This document shows positions 1 through 7,478 of a stretch of DNA of 17,790 nucleotides, piece by piece. This stretch comes from DATEDA01 sp963789885 (GTDB lineage Bacteria; Pseudomonadota; Gammaproteobacteria; Burkholderiales; SG8-39): assembly GCA_963789885.1 (NCBI GenBank), contig CAWBNB010000061.1:1-17790 (forward strand), given 5' to 3'. The notes beneath the pieces are model-generated. The model searched no databases. It saw only the letters and a program-made list of their open reading frames with translations, and was not told the DNA's origin. Numbering within the stretch: position 1 is the stretch's first letter; every line of letters begins with the position of its first letter. The position numbers and the translations under genes were made by a program.

Positions 1-87
1 GGCCGCCGTGAGGCCGGCGACGACGTCGAAGCGAAGAGTGGCGGTGCCGGACGGGCTCGCCTGCGCATGGGTCGGTTGCTGATTCAT
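1..87 (-). CDS. SulP-type anion transporter, N-terminal fragment (runs off left edge)
   Basis: Only the first 29 codons are present. The minus strand shows an ATG at 87 preceded by AGGAG at a good distance (CAGGAGCAGCCGC before the ATG). After a short polar leader comes LRFDVVAGLTAA. That resembles the start of the first membrane helix in SulP (sulfate permease/STAS) transporters, where a D-x-x-AGLT-A pattern precedes an hydrophobic stretch. SulP proteins carry sulfate, bicarbonate or other anions across the inner membrane. The gene is divergent from the membrane protein at 308, with about 220 bases between them in which I see no clear promoter. The family call rests on a very short stretch and could be wrong; sulfate as substrate would fit the sulfur genes nearby but is inference. 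Confidence 0.55.
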   Translation of the reverse strand, partial: MNQQPTHAQASPSGTATLRFDVVAGLTAA

Positions 88-307
88 GCGGCTGCTCCTG
101 GTGGCCGTGCGACTGCGCTCGAGGTCAGCTCCGCAACGAGCTTCGCAACCCAGCGCGATTGTAGCCCCGCGATCCCCTTTCCCTCCCTGCGGGCCCTCGA
201 CTGGGCGCCGTCTTGATTTGGCGCAAGGCTGACGGGCGCGGCCCCGCTCAATCTGTCAGTTGGTGCGCGCCCCCTAACGCTTGCGCTACGTCCCGGCAGG
301 GAGAGCC

Positions 308-1525
308 GTGAGTCACCTGGCATCAGCATCGCGCGAAGGCTTGGCCTCGTTCCGGAAACCGCCGGACTTCTCGCTCGTCCTGGGCGGGCCGCTGTTCCAG
401 CTTCTGCGCCGCGCGCACCTCGCCGACGATGCGCTGCTGATGGTGCGCCAGCGGATCATCGTCATCGCATTCCTTGCCTGGTTGCCGCTCCTTCTGCTCT
501 CGGCGATGGAAGGCCGGTTTCTGGGCGGGGGTGTGGCCGTGCCGTTTCTGATGGACATCGAGGTCCACATCCGCTTCCTCGTGACGATGCCCCTGCTGAT
601 CATCGCCGAGCTCGTCGTCCACCGGCGCATGCGCCCCCTGATCCAGCAATTCGTGGAGCGAAACCTGATTCCGGAAGGCGCGATGGGGCGGTTCGAGGCG
701 GCCGTCGCGTCAGCATTCAGGTTACGCAACTCGGTGCTCGCCGAAGTGCTGCTGATCGCCTTCGTCTACGGGGTCGGCATCCTGATCGTGTGGCGACAGT
801 ACGTCGCCCTCGGCACGGCGACGTGGTACGCGACACCGTCTGCCGAGGGCCCGAAGCTCTCTGTCGCCGGCGTATGGTATGGCTACGTGAGCCTGCCGAT
901 CTTCCAGTTCCTGCTGTGCCGCTGGTATTTCCGGATGGTCATCTGGGCGCGCTTCCTCTGGCAGGTGTCGCGGATCGAGCTGAGCCTCGTGCCCACGCAT
1001 CCGGATCGGCTGGGTGGCCTGAGCTTCCTCGCCAGCACGGCCTATGCGTTCGCCGTGCTCGCCGTGGCGCATGGCGCAATGCTCGCCGGAACGCTCGCCA
1101 ACCGCATCTTCTTCGTCGGAGCCGAGTTGACCCAGTTCAAGGCGGAGATCGCTGTGTTGGTCGTCTTCGTGCTGTGTGCGATCCTCGGACCGCTGCTGGT
1201 GTTCGCCCCTGCGCTTGCTCAGGCGAAACGGCAAGGCTTGCGCGAATACGGCACGCTGGCCGAGCGCTACGTGCGCGAGTTCGATGCCAAGTGGTTGCGT
1301 GGCGGTGCGCCTGCCGACGAGCCGTTCGTGGGCAGCGCCGACCTCCAGTCCCTCGCCGATCTGGGTAACAGCTACGAAGTGGTGCGCACGATGCGCATCG
1401 CGCCGATCACGCGAGACGCCGTCGTGCGCCTCGCCGCGGCGACACTGGTTCCGATCGTCCCGCTGATGCTCACGATGATGCCGCTGGAGGACCTCCTGAA
1501 GATGCTGTTCGGAATACTGTTCTAG
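308..1525 (+). CDS. polytopic inner-membrane protein of unknown function (copy 1)
   Basis: I do not recognise a named family. The 405-residue protein shows about seven hydrophobic segments, near residues 50-68, 87-103, 142-162, 192-217, 240-262, 281-301 and 376-400. A polar stretch at about 302-360 carries REYGTLAERYVREF and is probably cytoplasmic. GTG at 308 is chosen because AGGGAGAG lies just upstream; the open frame extends to a TTG at 281 with no ribosome site. A full second copy lies at 7556-8782, sharing for example FSLV-GG-L-QL-RR-HL near the N-terminus, IWARFLW-VSR-(E/D)L-L-PTHPD and EYGTL-(E/Q)RY-REF. A relic of a third copy lies near 17429. This copy has no frameshift. A transport or membrane-scaffold role is possible, but nothing in the sequence decides it. 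Confidence 0.85.
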   Translation: MSHLASASREGLASFRKPPDFSLVLGGPLFQLLRRAHLADDALLMVRQRIIVIAFLAWLPLLLLSAMEGRFLGGGVAVPFLMDIEVHIRFLVTMPLLIIAELVVHRRMRPLIQQFVERNLIPEGAMGRFEAAVASAFRLRNSVLAEVLLIAFVYGVGILIVWRQYVALGTATWYATPSAEGPKLSVAGVWYGYVSLPIFQFLLCRWYFRMVIWARFLWQVSRIELSLVPTHPDRLGGLSFLASTAYAFAVLAVAHGAMLAGTLANRIFFVGAELTQFKAEIAVLVVFVLCAILGPLLVFAPALAQAKRQGLREYGTLAERYVREFDAKWLRGGAPADEPFVGSADLQSLADLGNSYEVVRTMRIAPITRDAVVRLAAATLVPIVPLMLTMMPLEDLLKMLFGILF

Positions 1526-1561
1526 GAATACGTCAGTCGCTCGGACGTTGGGGAGGCAAGC

Positions 1562-1987
1562 ATGAACCCGGTGATCATCGATGTGACGGAACAGAAGCCT
1601 CTAAACGAAGCGCGCGAGGCGCAGGCCCCGTGGAAGAAATGGGGGCCGTACTTGAGCGAGAGGCAGTGGGGGACCGTCCGCGAGGACTACAGCGAGGACG
1701 GCAACGCCTGGAACTACTTCACCCACGACCAGGCTCGCTCACGTGCCTACAAATGGGGTGAGGACGGGCTGGGCGAAATCTGCGACGACAAGCAGCAGTT
1801 GTGCTTCGCGCTCACCTACGAGCGGGAGGGCAACGACCTGCAGGCGCGCGGTCTCTATCTGGATGAGCCAGCGTGGCGCGCACGCGTATTCGCGACCAGT
1901 TGTCAATCATCAACACGTTGTATCCACGACGAATGCGCCGGCCGCATGCATTTTTCCGTCGTCCCCGCGAAGGCGCGGACCCAGTGA
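1562..1987 (+). pseudogene. truncated glucosidase-like gene (N-terminal fragment)
   Basis: The ORF has a strong ribosome site (GGGGAGG) before ATG 1562. Residues of about 24-88, including WGPYLSERQWGTVREDYS and WNYFTHDQARSRAYKWGEDG, look like the conserved N-terminus of large GH63/MGH1-like glucosidases. Those enzymes are normally around 900 residues; this ORF stops at 141. The similarity ends just after the LCFAL segment (about 1820). What follows to about 1956 is not recognisable as the family, and the last ten residues (SVVPAKARTQ) and the TGA are encoded by the REP element. No catalytic residues of the glycosidase can be present, so this is most likely a deletion remnant. The function of the ancestral gene is known only by family resemblance. 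Confidence 0.7.
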
Positions 1988-2050
1988 CGTTGTTGGACTA
2001 TCGTCTGCAAGGACCCAAGTCACTGGATTCCCGCGTTCGCGGGAATGACG
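1957..2050. repeat. REP-type inverted-repeat element (BIME-like pair)
   Basis: Two arms face each other. The left arm (1958-1990) contains CCCCGCGAAGGCGCGGACC then CAGTGAC. The right arm (2019-2050) contains GTCACTGGATTCCCGCG then TTCGCGGGAATGACG. The right arm reversed matches the left with a few mismatches, and about 28 bases separate them. Each arm also folds on itself around the CCCGCG/CGCGGG stem. This is the common proteobacterial REP pattern (GTCATTCCCGCG...). It supplies the stop codon of the truncated glucosidase and may mark the deletion breakpoint. Confidence 0.8.
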
Positions 2051-2119
2051 TGCGTGAATTTCCCCGGATTTTGACGCTGCGCAAATTTCGTCGCTTTTCG
2101 TCGCTGTCGCCAAGCGGTG

Positions 2120-2156
2120 TGTCCAAAAATGTGAAGCCAGTGTCTGGAAATGCGCA
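2120..2156 (+). promoter_or_regulatory. candidate AraC-type tandem operator upstream of the cupin block
   Basis: Two similar half-sites lie exactly 21 bases apart: TGTCCAAAAATGTGAA at 2120-2135 and TGTCTGGAAATGCGCA at 2141-2156. The same two-part pattern occurs at 10045-10081 upstream of the reductase, next to the AraC-family gene. Direct half-sites two helical turns apart are typical of AraC-family activators (for example araI1-I2). A weak -10-like GATATT at 2178-2183 follows, so the second half-site would sit close to the -35 position. The site is 154 bases before the cupin ATG. Binding by the regulator at 8865-9942 is inference. Confidence 0.6.
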
Positions 2157-2200
2157 ATCGCGTCTCAGGCGCGGGTAGATATTGTCCGCGCCGGAAGTAC

Positions 2201-2231
2201 CGTAACCGATGGCCGTTGGTGCGTAACCAAT
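2201..2231 (+). promoter_or_regulatory. 21-bp-spaced direct repeat in the cupin leader
   Basis: CGTAACCGAT (2201-2210) and CGTAACCAAT (2222-2231) are near-identical ten-mers with a period of exactly 21 bases. They lie between the operator candidate and the cupin start. The spacing is again two helical turns, so this may be a second regulator site, or part of a downstream operator or leader. No promoter elements can be placed with confidence around it. It could also be chance. Confidence 0.35.
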
Positions 2232-2310
2232 TTTGTCCAGGCGATCGGGTCTGGCTTTGAACAAATCGCCATCACCGCCGGTCCGGTGAGGCACAAGACG
2301 GAGTAATCGA

Positions 2311-2709
2311 ATGCACAAGAAACTGACGGATATGAACCCAGTAGACGACTTCGTCACCCGGAACACCCCGGGCCTCAAGATCTGGGATGAGAAATGGGGC
2401 GGCATGCAGTGCGCCTACCACGTCTTTGCCCCGGGCACTGACTTCACGGACATTCTGAAGGGAAAGGGACTGGAGCACGATCTGTGCGGGGTTGAACACT
2501 GGGCTTACGTTTTGAAGGGCTCGGTGGAGGTCATTTACCTTGACGGGACCGTTGAGATTTGCCGCGCTGGGGAAGTGTGCTTCTGGCCGGCTCCGCACAA
2601 CTTCAAGTCGAAGGAAGGGGCCGAGATCCTCCAGTTCAGCACCGCTGGAGGGTTGGCTGCGCAAGGCAAGAGAATCCAGGAGTTTGTCGCGAAACATATG
2701 AAGAAGTAA
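2311..2709 (+). CDS. small cupin-domain protein
   Basis: A 132-residue single-domain protein with a GGAG ribosome site before ATG 2311 and no signal peptide. It has the layout of a one-barrel cupin. VEHWAYVLKGSVEVIYLDG (about residues 61-79) corresponds to cupin motif 1, and GEVCFWPAPHNF (87-98) to motif 2. Candidate metal ligands are H56, E62, H63 and H96; the usual HxH pair of motif 1 is incomplete. Cupins of this size are often dioxygenases, isomerases or ligand sensors, and the exact reaction cannot be read here. It is the first gene after the tandem operator candidate, so it probably leads the sulfur-linked transcript. Next gene starts about 97 bases on, after a strong hairpin. Confidence 0.85.
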   Translation: MHKKLTDMNPVDDFVTRNTPGLKIWDEKWGGMQCAYHVFAPGTDFTDILKGKGLEHDLCGVEHWAYVLKGSVEVIYLDGTVEICRAGEVCFWPAPHNFKSKEGAEILQFSTAGGLAAQGKRIQEFVAKHMKK

Positions 2710-2745
2710 GGTTGATGCGCCCGGCATTACCCTAAATCAAACGAT

Positions 2746-2770
2746 CGGGGCGCGGTGCTTCCGCGCCTCG
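2746..2770 (+). other. strong intercistronic hairpin
   Basis: CGGGGCGCGG and CCGCGCCTCG form a ten-pair stem (one G-U pair) around a five-base TGCTT loop, 37 bases after the cupin stop. No T-run follows on the plus strand, so it is not a classic intrinsic terminator. It may protect the 3' end of the cupin message or attenuate transcription between the first and second genes. Confidence 0.5.
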
Positions 2771-2805
2771 GCAAAACCAACAACAAAACGAAAGAGAGAA
2801 ACAAA

Positions 2806-3483
2806 ATGAAACTGAAAATAGGTCCTACTCGCAGATTCCGCGCAACCAACACCCGCGGTGCCGCGTTCCACGGCATGGGCGCCTTCGTCGGCACCGGCAA
2901 GACCCAGCGGGCTCACGTCTACTCGGCGAATGCCCTGCCCGTCGGCCCGGACGACTACAAGAAGATCGACCCCAAGAAGCTGGCGGAAGAACTCGAAGTG
3001 GACATGTGCGTCGTCAACCACGGCCGCTTCTGGATGATGGACGAGATCGAGGTCGCCGCCGGAGACACGGTCAACTTTCATGGTGTCGAGATGAACTGGG
3101 TCGGCGACATGACCGGGGCCGAGATGGTCGCCCAGTTCGAGAACGCCTATTTGCCGTGCTTGATCAGGCGCGACACCATCTGGACCTTCAAGGCGGGCAA
3201 ACCGGTGCATCTCCTGCGCGAGCCCGGCGGCCCGGTCTGGGTCCTGCAGGAATACACGAAGGCGGTCGATCCGAGCCTGACGCCCGACAACCTCAACGAG
3301 TTGGGCGGCAAGCTGAAGAACCTGCCGAAAGGCTGGAAGTTCGAGACCAAGGTGCTGACCAAGGACCTGACGCTCGATACCGGCCGCTGCGGCGGCTGGG
3401 CGGCCATCATTCGCGACGACCTGCACTGCACCTACCAGGCCTGCGGCTACGGCAAGGACACCAGCGCCAACTACATCCCCTGA
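2806..3483 (+). CDS. uncharacterised Cys/His-rich soluble protein
   Basis: A 225-residue protein without signal peptide or membrane segment. ATG 2806 is chosen because AGAGAG lies about ten bases upstream; the frame is open back to a GTG at 2755 that has no ribosome site. I do not recognise the family. The middle (about residues 63-95, with a GDTVNFHGVEMNW segment) is beta-rich and could be a cupin-like or other beta-barrel fold. Potential metal ligands are H72, H92, H135, H207 and cysteines 68, 118, 195, 208 and 213; the last three form a C-x12-C-x4-C tail. It sits between the cupin and the rhodanese on the same strand, so a role in the same organosulfur process is likely. An oxygenase or metal-dependent partner is possible, not shown. 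Confidence 0.8.
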   Translation: MKLKIGPTRRFRATNTRGAAFHGMGAFVGTGKTQRAHVYSANALPVGPDDYKKIDPKKLAEELEVDMCVVNHGRFWMMDEIEVAAGDTVNFHGVEMNWVGDMTGAEMVAQFENAYLPCLIRRDTIWTFKAGKPVHLLREPGGPVWVLQEYTKAVDPSLTPDNLNELGGKLKNLPKGWKFETKVLTKDLTLDTGRCGGWAAIIRDDLHCTYQACGYGKDTSANYIP

Positions 3484-3567
3484 CGCGAGCGGCAGCGATC
3501 GCGGGCGGGCGTGTCGGTCGTCGACGCGCATCGGACATGATCGCCAGTGACGCTGAAGGGAGACGTC

Positions 3568-4119
3568 ATGTCGACAAAGCCAGACCTGCACGGTCGCCGG
3601 CAGCAAGCTTCCGAAGACGAAACAGACGACCCTCGGTCTGTACGTGACCGCCGCGCAGGCCTACGAAATGTGGAAGGCCGCGCCGGACAAGGTGAAGATC
3701 ATCGACGTGCGGACCCCCGAGGAATTCGCCTTCGTCGGCCACCCGGAGATGGCCTGGAACGTGCCGTTGGCCTTCGTGAGCTACCAGAGACAGGGCGGCA
3801 AGTTCACCTACGCACCGCAGATGAACGCGGCGTTCGTCGACGCAGGTCAGGGAGATCGCCCAGCCGGGCGACATCCTGCTGGTCACGTGCCGGTCAGGCG
3901 GTCGCGGCGCGAATGGCCGTCAACCAGCTCGCCGCAGCCGGGTTCACGAACGCGTACAACATCGTCGACGGGATCGAAGGCGACACGGTGGACGATCCCG
4001 AGAGCGTCTATCACGGCAAGAGGATGAAGAACGGCTGGAAGAACTCGGCGCCCTGGGTTTACGACGTCGATCCCGAAAGAATCATCATCGAGGAAGGCGC
4101 TTCCCAGAAGATGAGATGA
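3568..4119 (+). CDS. single-domain rhodanese (sulfurtransferase), frameshifted in this sequence
   Basis: Starts at ATG 3568 after AAGGGAG. The reading needs one base removed near 3589, 3845 and 3904 to give a continuous 182-residue protein. Frame two carries KIIDVRTPEEFAFVGHPE, the first rhodanese signature. After the second shift comes GDILLVTCRSGGR with the active-site cysteine loop CRSGGRA. After the third comes AAGFTNAYNIVDGIEGD, the typical final helix and strand. Rhodaneses pass sulfane sulfur from a persulfide on the active cysteine to an acceptor such as cyanide, glutathione or sulfite. There is no signal peptide, so it should be cytoplasmic. All three shifts are net +1, like those elsewhere in the window, so the gene is probably intact in the organism. 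Confidence 0.85.
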   Translation: MSTKPDLHGRRQQASEDETDDPRSVRDRRAGLRNVEGRAGQGEDHRRADPRGIRLRRPPGDGLERAVGLRELPETGRQVHLRTADERGVRRRRSGRSPSRATSCWSRAGQAVAARMAVNQLAAAGFTNAYNIVDGIEGDTVDDPESVYHGKRMKNGWKNSAPWVYDVDPERIIIEEGASQKMR

Positions 4120-4150
4120 AGGACCTCGGCGCCACGATGTAGCAGCGACG

Positions 4151-5043
4151 ATGACAACCACATCCACGCGACGCCCTGAGGATGACACGAGCGCGCCGCC
4201 GAAGCCGTCCGGAAAGGCGAAGCGCACGCTCACCGCAGACAACTTTCTCAGCACCGTCGCCAACGTCGTCGTCTCGGGGCCCGTCCTGCTCGCAGCACTG
4301 GTCAGGCCGAAGACCTCTGCTGCGCTGCGCGAGAAGGTGATGCTCGGCGTGACGTCGATCACCGACTGCCGCTATTGCCAGTGGGGTCACACGCACTGGG
4401 CGATGGCCCACGGTGTGCCGCTGGAAGAGGTCAACCAGATCCTCGGGCAACAGATCGAGTCGCTGGAAGCAAAGAACCCGGCCGAGGCCGCGGCGATCCT
4501 GTTTGCTCAGCACTATGCAGAGAATCTCGACAGGTTCGATCCGGAATCGATCGAGAACCTGCGCAAGCATTACAGCGACGCCCAGGTAGCCGAGATCCTC
4601 GCCTACGTGCGCGCAATCACGCTAGGAAGCCTGATGGGCAACACGATGGACGCTCTTCTCGGCCGCTTCACGGGATTGTTTTGGTGGTGGCCGTTCGGCG
4701 AAGTGCCGGAAATTTCGCCAAAGCAACTCGACATCATGCGCAAGGGCGGTTCGACACCGCCGCAGCTCATCGATGTGCGCACCAGCACCGAGTGGCGGTC
4801 CGGCCACATCCCCGGCGCGATCCACGTGCCGATCACCGAGCTCGACGCGCGCATCGCCGGACTGAAACTGGACGGCACGCGCCCATCATCGCCATTTGCC
4901 GTGCGGCGCATCGCAGCGTTCCCGCGGTGCGCCTCCTGCGGCGGTATGGATTCGGCAACGCATGCCAACTGCAAGGCGGCATGCTCGCGTGGCAGGAGTC
5001 CGGCCTTCTTGTCGAGCGCGACGGCGCGGATGGACTGCGATAG
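4151..5043 (+). CDS. AhpD-like peroxidase-type domain fused to a rhodanese domain
   Basis: Residues of about 30-180 form an AhpD/carboxymuconolactone-decarboxylase-like all-helical domain with DCRYCQWGHTH. C73 and C76 form the CxxC, H80 follows four residues later, and E61 sits twelve residues before C73, matching the spacing of the AhpD catalytic set. Residues of about 185-290 are a rhodanese domain (LIDVRTSTEWRSGHIPGA; active loop ICRAAHRS; GGMLAWQESGL). One base appears to be missing in the C-run near 4880; adding it gives a 297-residue protein ending at TAG 5043. Without it the frame runs on into the next gene. AhpD domains use a dithiol to reduce peroxiredoxins or related substrates. Fusion to a rhodanese suggests thiol-persulfide chemistry, such as reducing a persulfide or sulfenate on the rhodanese; this is inference. 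Confidence 0.82.
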
Positions 5044-5047
5044 CTCG

Positions 5048-5824
5048 ATGCATTTCCTCGTGCAGTCAAATCATGCCGCGAACCACCTCGCCCATCGAGC
5101 GCTTGCCATACGGCAGTTGCGATTCGTCGTTGCGCTGACGGGGGCCTGCTGCCTGATCAGCGCAAGCACCGCATCCGCCGCCGCGGTGGCCGACAATCCG
5201 GTGCCCAACGTTTCGTTGGGACAGATGTTCACGCTGCTGTTCCTGATGCTCGGGCCGTTCAAGGTCGTCGGGCCATTCCTGAGACTCACGAAGGGCGCGA
5301 ACGCCCGGCTGACACGGCAGATCGCGTTGTGGGCGACGCTCTTCTCGGCACTGGCGCTGCTGATTGCCGGCTTTCTCGGCGAAACGCTCCTGGGCAGCTA
5401 CGGCATTCCGCTGGACATCTTGAGGCTCGCCGGCGGGATCATTCTCTTCCTTGTCGCGCTCAAGACCGTTCTCGAGCAGTTCGAGTCGCCCGAGGCGCCT
5501 CCCGGTGAGGTCACGCTCCCATCGGAAGCCGTCATGCGAATGGCGCTGCGGCCGCTGGCGTTCCCGGGAATCGTCACGCCCTATGGCATCGCGGCCCTTG
5601 TCGTGTTTCTCGCCTTCAGCCAGAACGCGGAGGGGCGTCTGACCATCGGTGCGATCGTCGTGGCGATCATGGCGTTGAATCTGGTCTTCATGCTCGCGGC
5701 GCGGCGTCTGCAAGTCGTGTTTGCGCTCGCGCTGCCGATCCTGGGCGCCGTTCTCGGCGTCGTTCAAGTTGCGCTCGGGTTGCAGATTATCAACATCGCG
5801 CTGCGCGCACTGAGCATTCTGTGA
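5048..5824 (+). CDS. MarC-family (UPF0056-like) inner-membrane protein
   Basis: A 258-residue protein beginning four bases after the previous stop, which points to coupled translation. There are about six hydrophobic segments after residue 55: FTLLFLMLGPFKVVGPF, then LWATLFSALALLIAGFLG, LRLAGGIILFLVALKTVL, LAFPGIVTPYGIAALVVFLA, GAIVVAIMALNLVFMLAA and LGAVLGVVQVALGLQIINIA. The order and the G-PF-VVGPFL and PLAFPGIVTP motifs fit MarC/YchE-type proteins, which are usually about 200 residues and of unsettled function. Here an extra N-terminal 55 residues include a hydrophobic, Ala-rich stretch ending ASTASAAA that resembles a signal peptide. Within this block it could move a sulfur compound across the membrane; that is only context. 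Confidence 0.78.
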   Translation: MHFLVQSNHAANHLAHRALAIRQLRFVVALTGACCLISASTASAAAVADNPVPNVSLGQMFTLLFLMLGPFKVVGPFLRLTKGANARLTRQIALWATLFSALALLIAGFLGETLLGSYGIPLDILRLAGGIILFLVALKTVLEQFESPEAPPGEVTLPSEAVMRMALRPLAFPGIVTPYGIAALVVFLAFSQNAEGRLTIGAIVVAIMALNLVFMLAARRLQVVFALALPILGAVLGVVQVALGLQIINIALRALSIL

Positions 5825-5855
5825 ATGCGCACCGGAATAGATAAGGAGAACCGCC

Positions 5856-7033
5856 ATGCCCAAGACGATCATGCAGGGCAAGGAATTAAGCACCGTGGAG
5901 TTGAACTGGAAGGAGGTCTTCTACACGAACTGCGGCATGGTCTCGGCCAGCAACGTCGACCAGGAGCTCGGGTGGTGCAAGGCCGACTTCAAGGCGATCG
6001 GTGTCGACTACTCGTACTTCCGGAGCCGTCGCGAGAACGACTGGTACCCGCACTACATCCACAACCTCGACAACCTGATCCGCTTCGGCGGACTCTACCC
6101 GCCGATCCATGTCGAGGCCGACATCCGCCGGACCCGGCTGCTGGGTGCGACACCGACCTACGAGGGCGGCTGCATGCTGGTCCGGGCCAAAGACCCGATC
6201 TACAAGATGAGCCACCTGAAAGGCAAGCGCGTCGGGCTATCGAAGAGCCTGAATACGCTGAAGAACGACTGGTGGCGCATCACCGAGCACTACGGCATCC
6301 TCAACATGCTGATGCTCAACGACATGACGATCGACGACGTCGAGATCGTCGAGTTCCCCTATGCCGACGACTGGTACGGCGACCCGAAGATGCTCGAGCC
6401 GCTGATCAACGCGACCGAGCTCTACATGGGAAAGATGGACCACAAGCGCAACCTCGCCTTCCGCCCGCTCGAGGCGGCGCTACTGGAAGGCAAGGTCGAT
6501 GCGATCTACACCCACAGCAAGACCTGGCAGCACCTGCAGGAGGATACGGGCAAGATTGCGGCGATCGAGGACCTGTCGCGCTATCCCGGACTGGCGCCTG
6601 CAGGCGAACAACGAGCCCGCGATCATCACCTGCAGCGATGTGATGGCCCAAGCAGCACCCAGAGCTCGTCGTCACATTCATGAAGGCGATGATCAAGGTC
6701 GGGCGCTGGGCCAACGAGCACAAGCGCGCAGCGGCGGTGATCCTCGACCGGCAGACCTACTACCGCGACGCCGAAGACACCTATGAAGGCATCAAGCACA
6801 TCGACATGGTGCCCAGCCTGTCGCCGAAGAACCTGGCGCAGATCGAGATCGGCAAGGACTTCATGCTGAAGCACGGCTACATCAAGAACGATTTCGACGT
6901 GCAGAAGTGGGCCGCGCCCGAGTTCCTGGAGCGGGCCGCGAAGGAGCTGATCGAGGAACAGTGGAAGAAGAAGACCACGGAAAGGCTTCCCGAGCCATCC
7001 GAGCTGCTCGCCGAGGTGACACGGCTCGGGTAA
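5856..7033 (+). CDS. DszB-like sulfinate desulfinase (substrate-binding-protein fold)
   Basis: Starts at ATG 5856 after AAGGAG. Removing one base near 6590 and one near 6652 gives a 391-residue protein; DszB is 365. Several segments resemble 2'-hydroxybiphenyl-2-sulfinate desulfinase (DszB): FYTNC (residues 22-26), IRFGGLYPP (75-83), RTRLLGATP, GKRVGLSKS, DVEIVEFP and, near the end, QKWAAPEFL. DszB uses Cys27, His60 and Arg70. Here C26, H66 and R76 fall in the same places, with the same ten-residue His-to-Arg spacing and the GG just after. There is no signal peptide, which argues against a periplasmic binding protein despite the shared fold. The expected reaction is hydrolytic loss of sulfite from an organic sulfinate; the substrate is unknown. 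Other members of this fold are binding proteins or decarboxylases, so activity is inferred. Confidence 0.75.
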
Positions 7034-7081
7034 CCGGGCCGAGCATGCGGCGTTGTATGACATCCGCCGGGAGCACCCGAC

Positions 7082-7478
7082 ATGACCGATCGAACTTCAA
7101 TCAGCGCACCCGGCCTCGACACCGCCACCCGATTGGCCCTGGAGCGGACCCGCGTCGCCTACGAACGCACGATGATGGCCTGGATCAGGACCGCCACGTC
7201 GCTCATCACGTTCGGGTTTTCCGTCTACAAGTTCTTCGAAATCGAGATGAAGACCGCGCCGCCCGTCGCAATGCTGCTCGGCCCGCGCGGATTCGGCCTG
7301 GCGCTGATCGGCATCGGCCTGCTGTCGCTGCTGCTCGGCAGGGTCGAGCACGGCCGGGACCTGAGAGCGTTGCGGCAACAGTACGCTCGACATGCCCCGC
7401 TCGATGAGTGGGATCGTTTCGCTCGTGATCGGGGCGCTCGGGCTGGCTGCGCTGGTGGCCGTGGTCTTGAACGCCTGA
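7082..7478 (+). CDS. DUF202 (YidH-like) small membrane protein
   Basis: ATG 7082 lies 48 bases after the desulfinase stop. The N-terminal LALERTRVAYERTMMAWIRT followed by a hydrophobic helix (LITFGFSVYKFF) is the DUF202 signature. A second helix is GFGLALIGIGLLSLLLG. The raw frame then becomes polar. Shifting one base near 7384 gives SGIVSLVIGALGLAALVAVV, a normal third helix, and a stop at 7476-7478, making 131 residues and three helices as expected. DUF202 proteins are inner-membrane proteins of unknown function. The position directly after the desulfinase suggests the same transcript. Confidence 0.82.

Noticed and set aside
1957..2050. CRISPR-like repeat
   Set aside because: There are only two arms, they are inverted, and there are no regular spacers; it is a REP pair.
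2746..2770. Intrinsic terminator after the cupin gene
   Set aside because: The stem is strong but is not followed by a T-run on the plus strand, and the next gene continues in the same direction.
2737..3606. Long minus-strand ORF of 289 residues
   Set aside because: It is an antisense shadow of the 225-residue gene, low in complexity and with no recognisable motif; similar shadows lie opposite 5066-5893, 7097-8161 and 13321-14391.
4151..5824. A 557-residue AhpD-rhodanese-MarC triple fusion
   Set aside because: The open frame loses the rhodanese active loop after about 4880. Restoring one base gives a complete rhodanese ending at 5043 and leaves a separate MarC-like gene starting at 5048.
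5856..7033. Periplasmic ABC-transporter substrate-binding protein
   Set aside because: The fold family fits, but there is no signal peptide, no ABC permease or ATPase gene nearby, and the DszB catalytic residues are in place.
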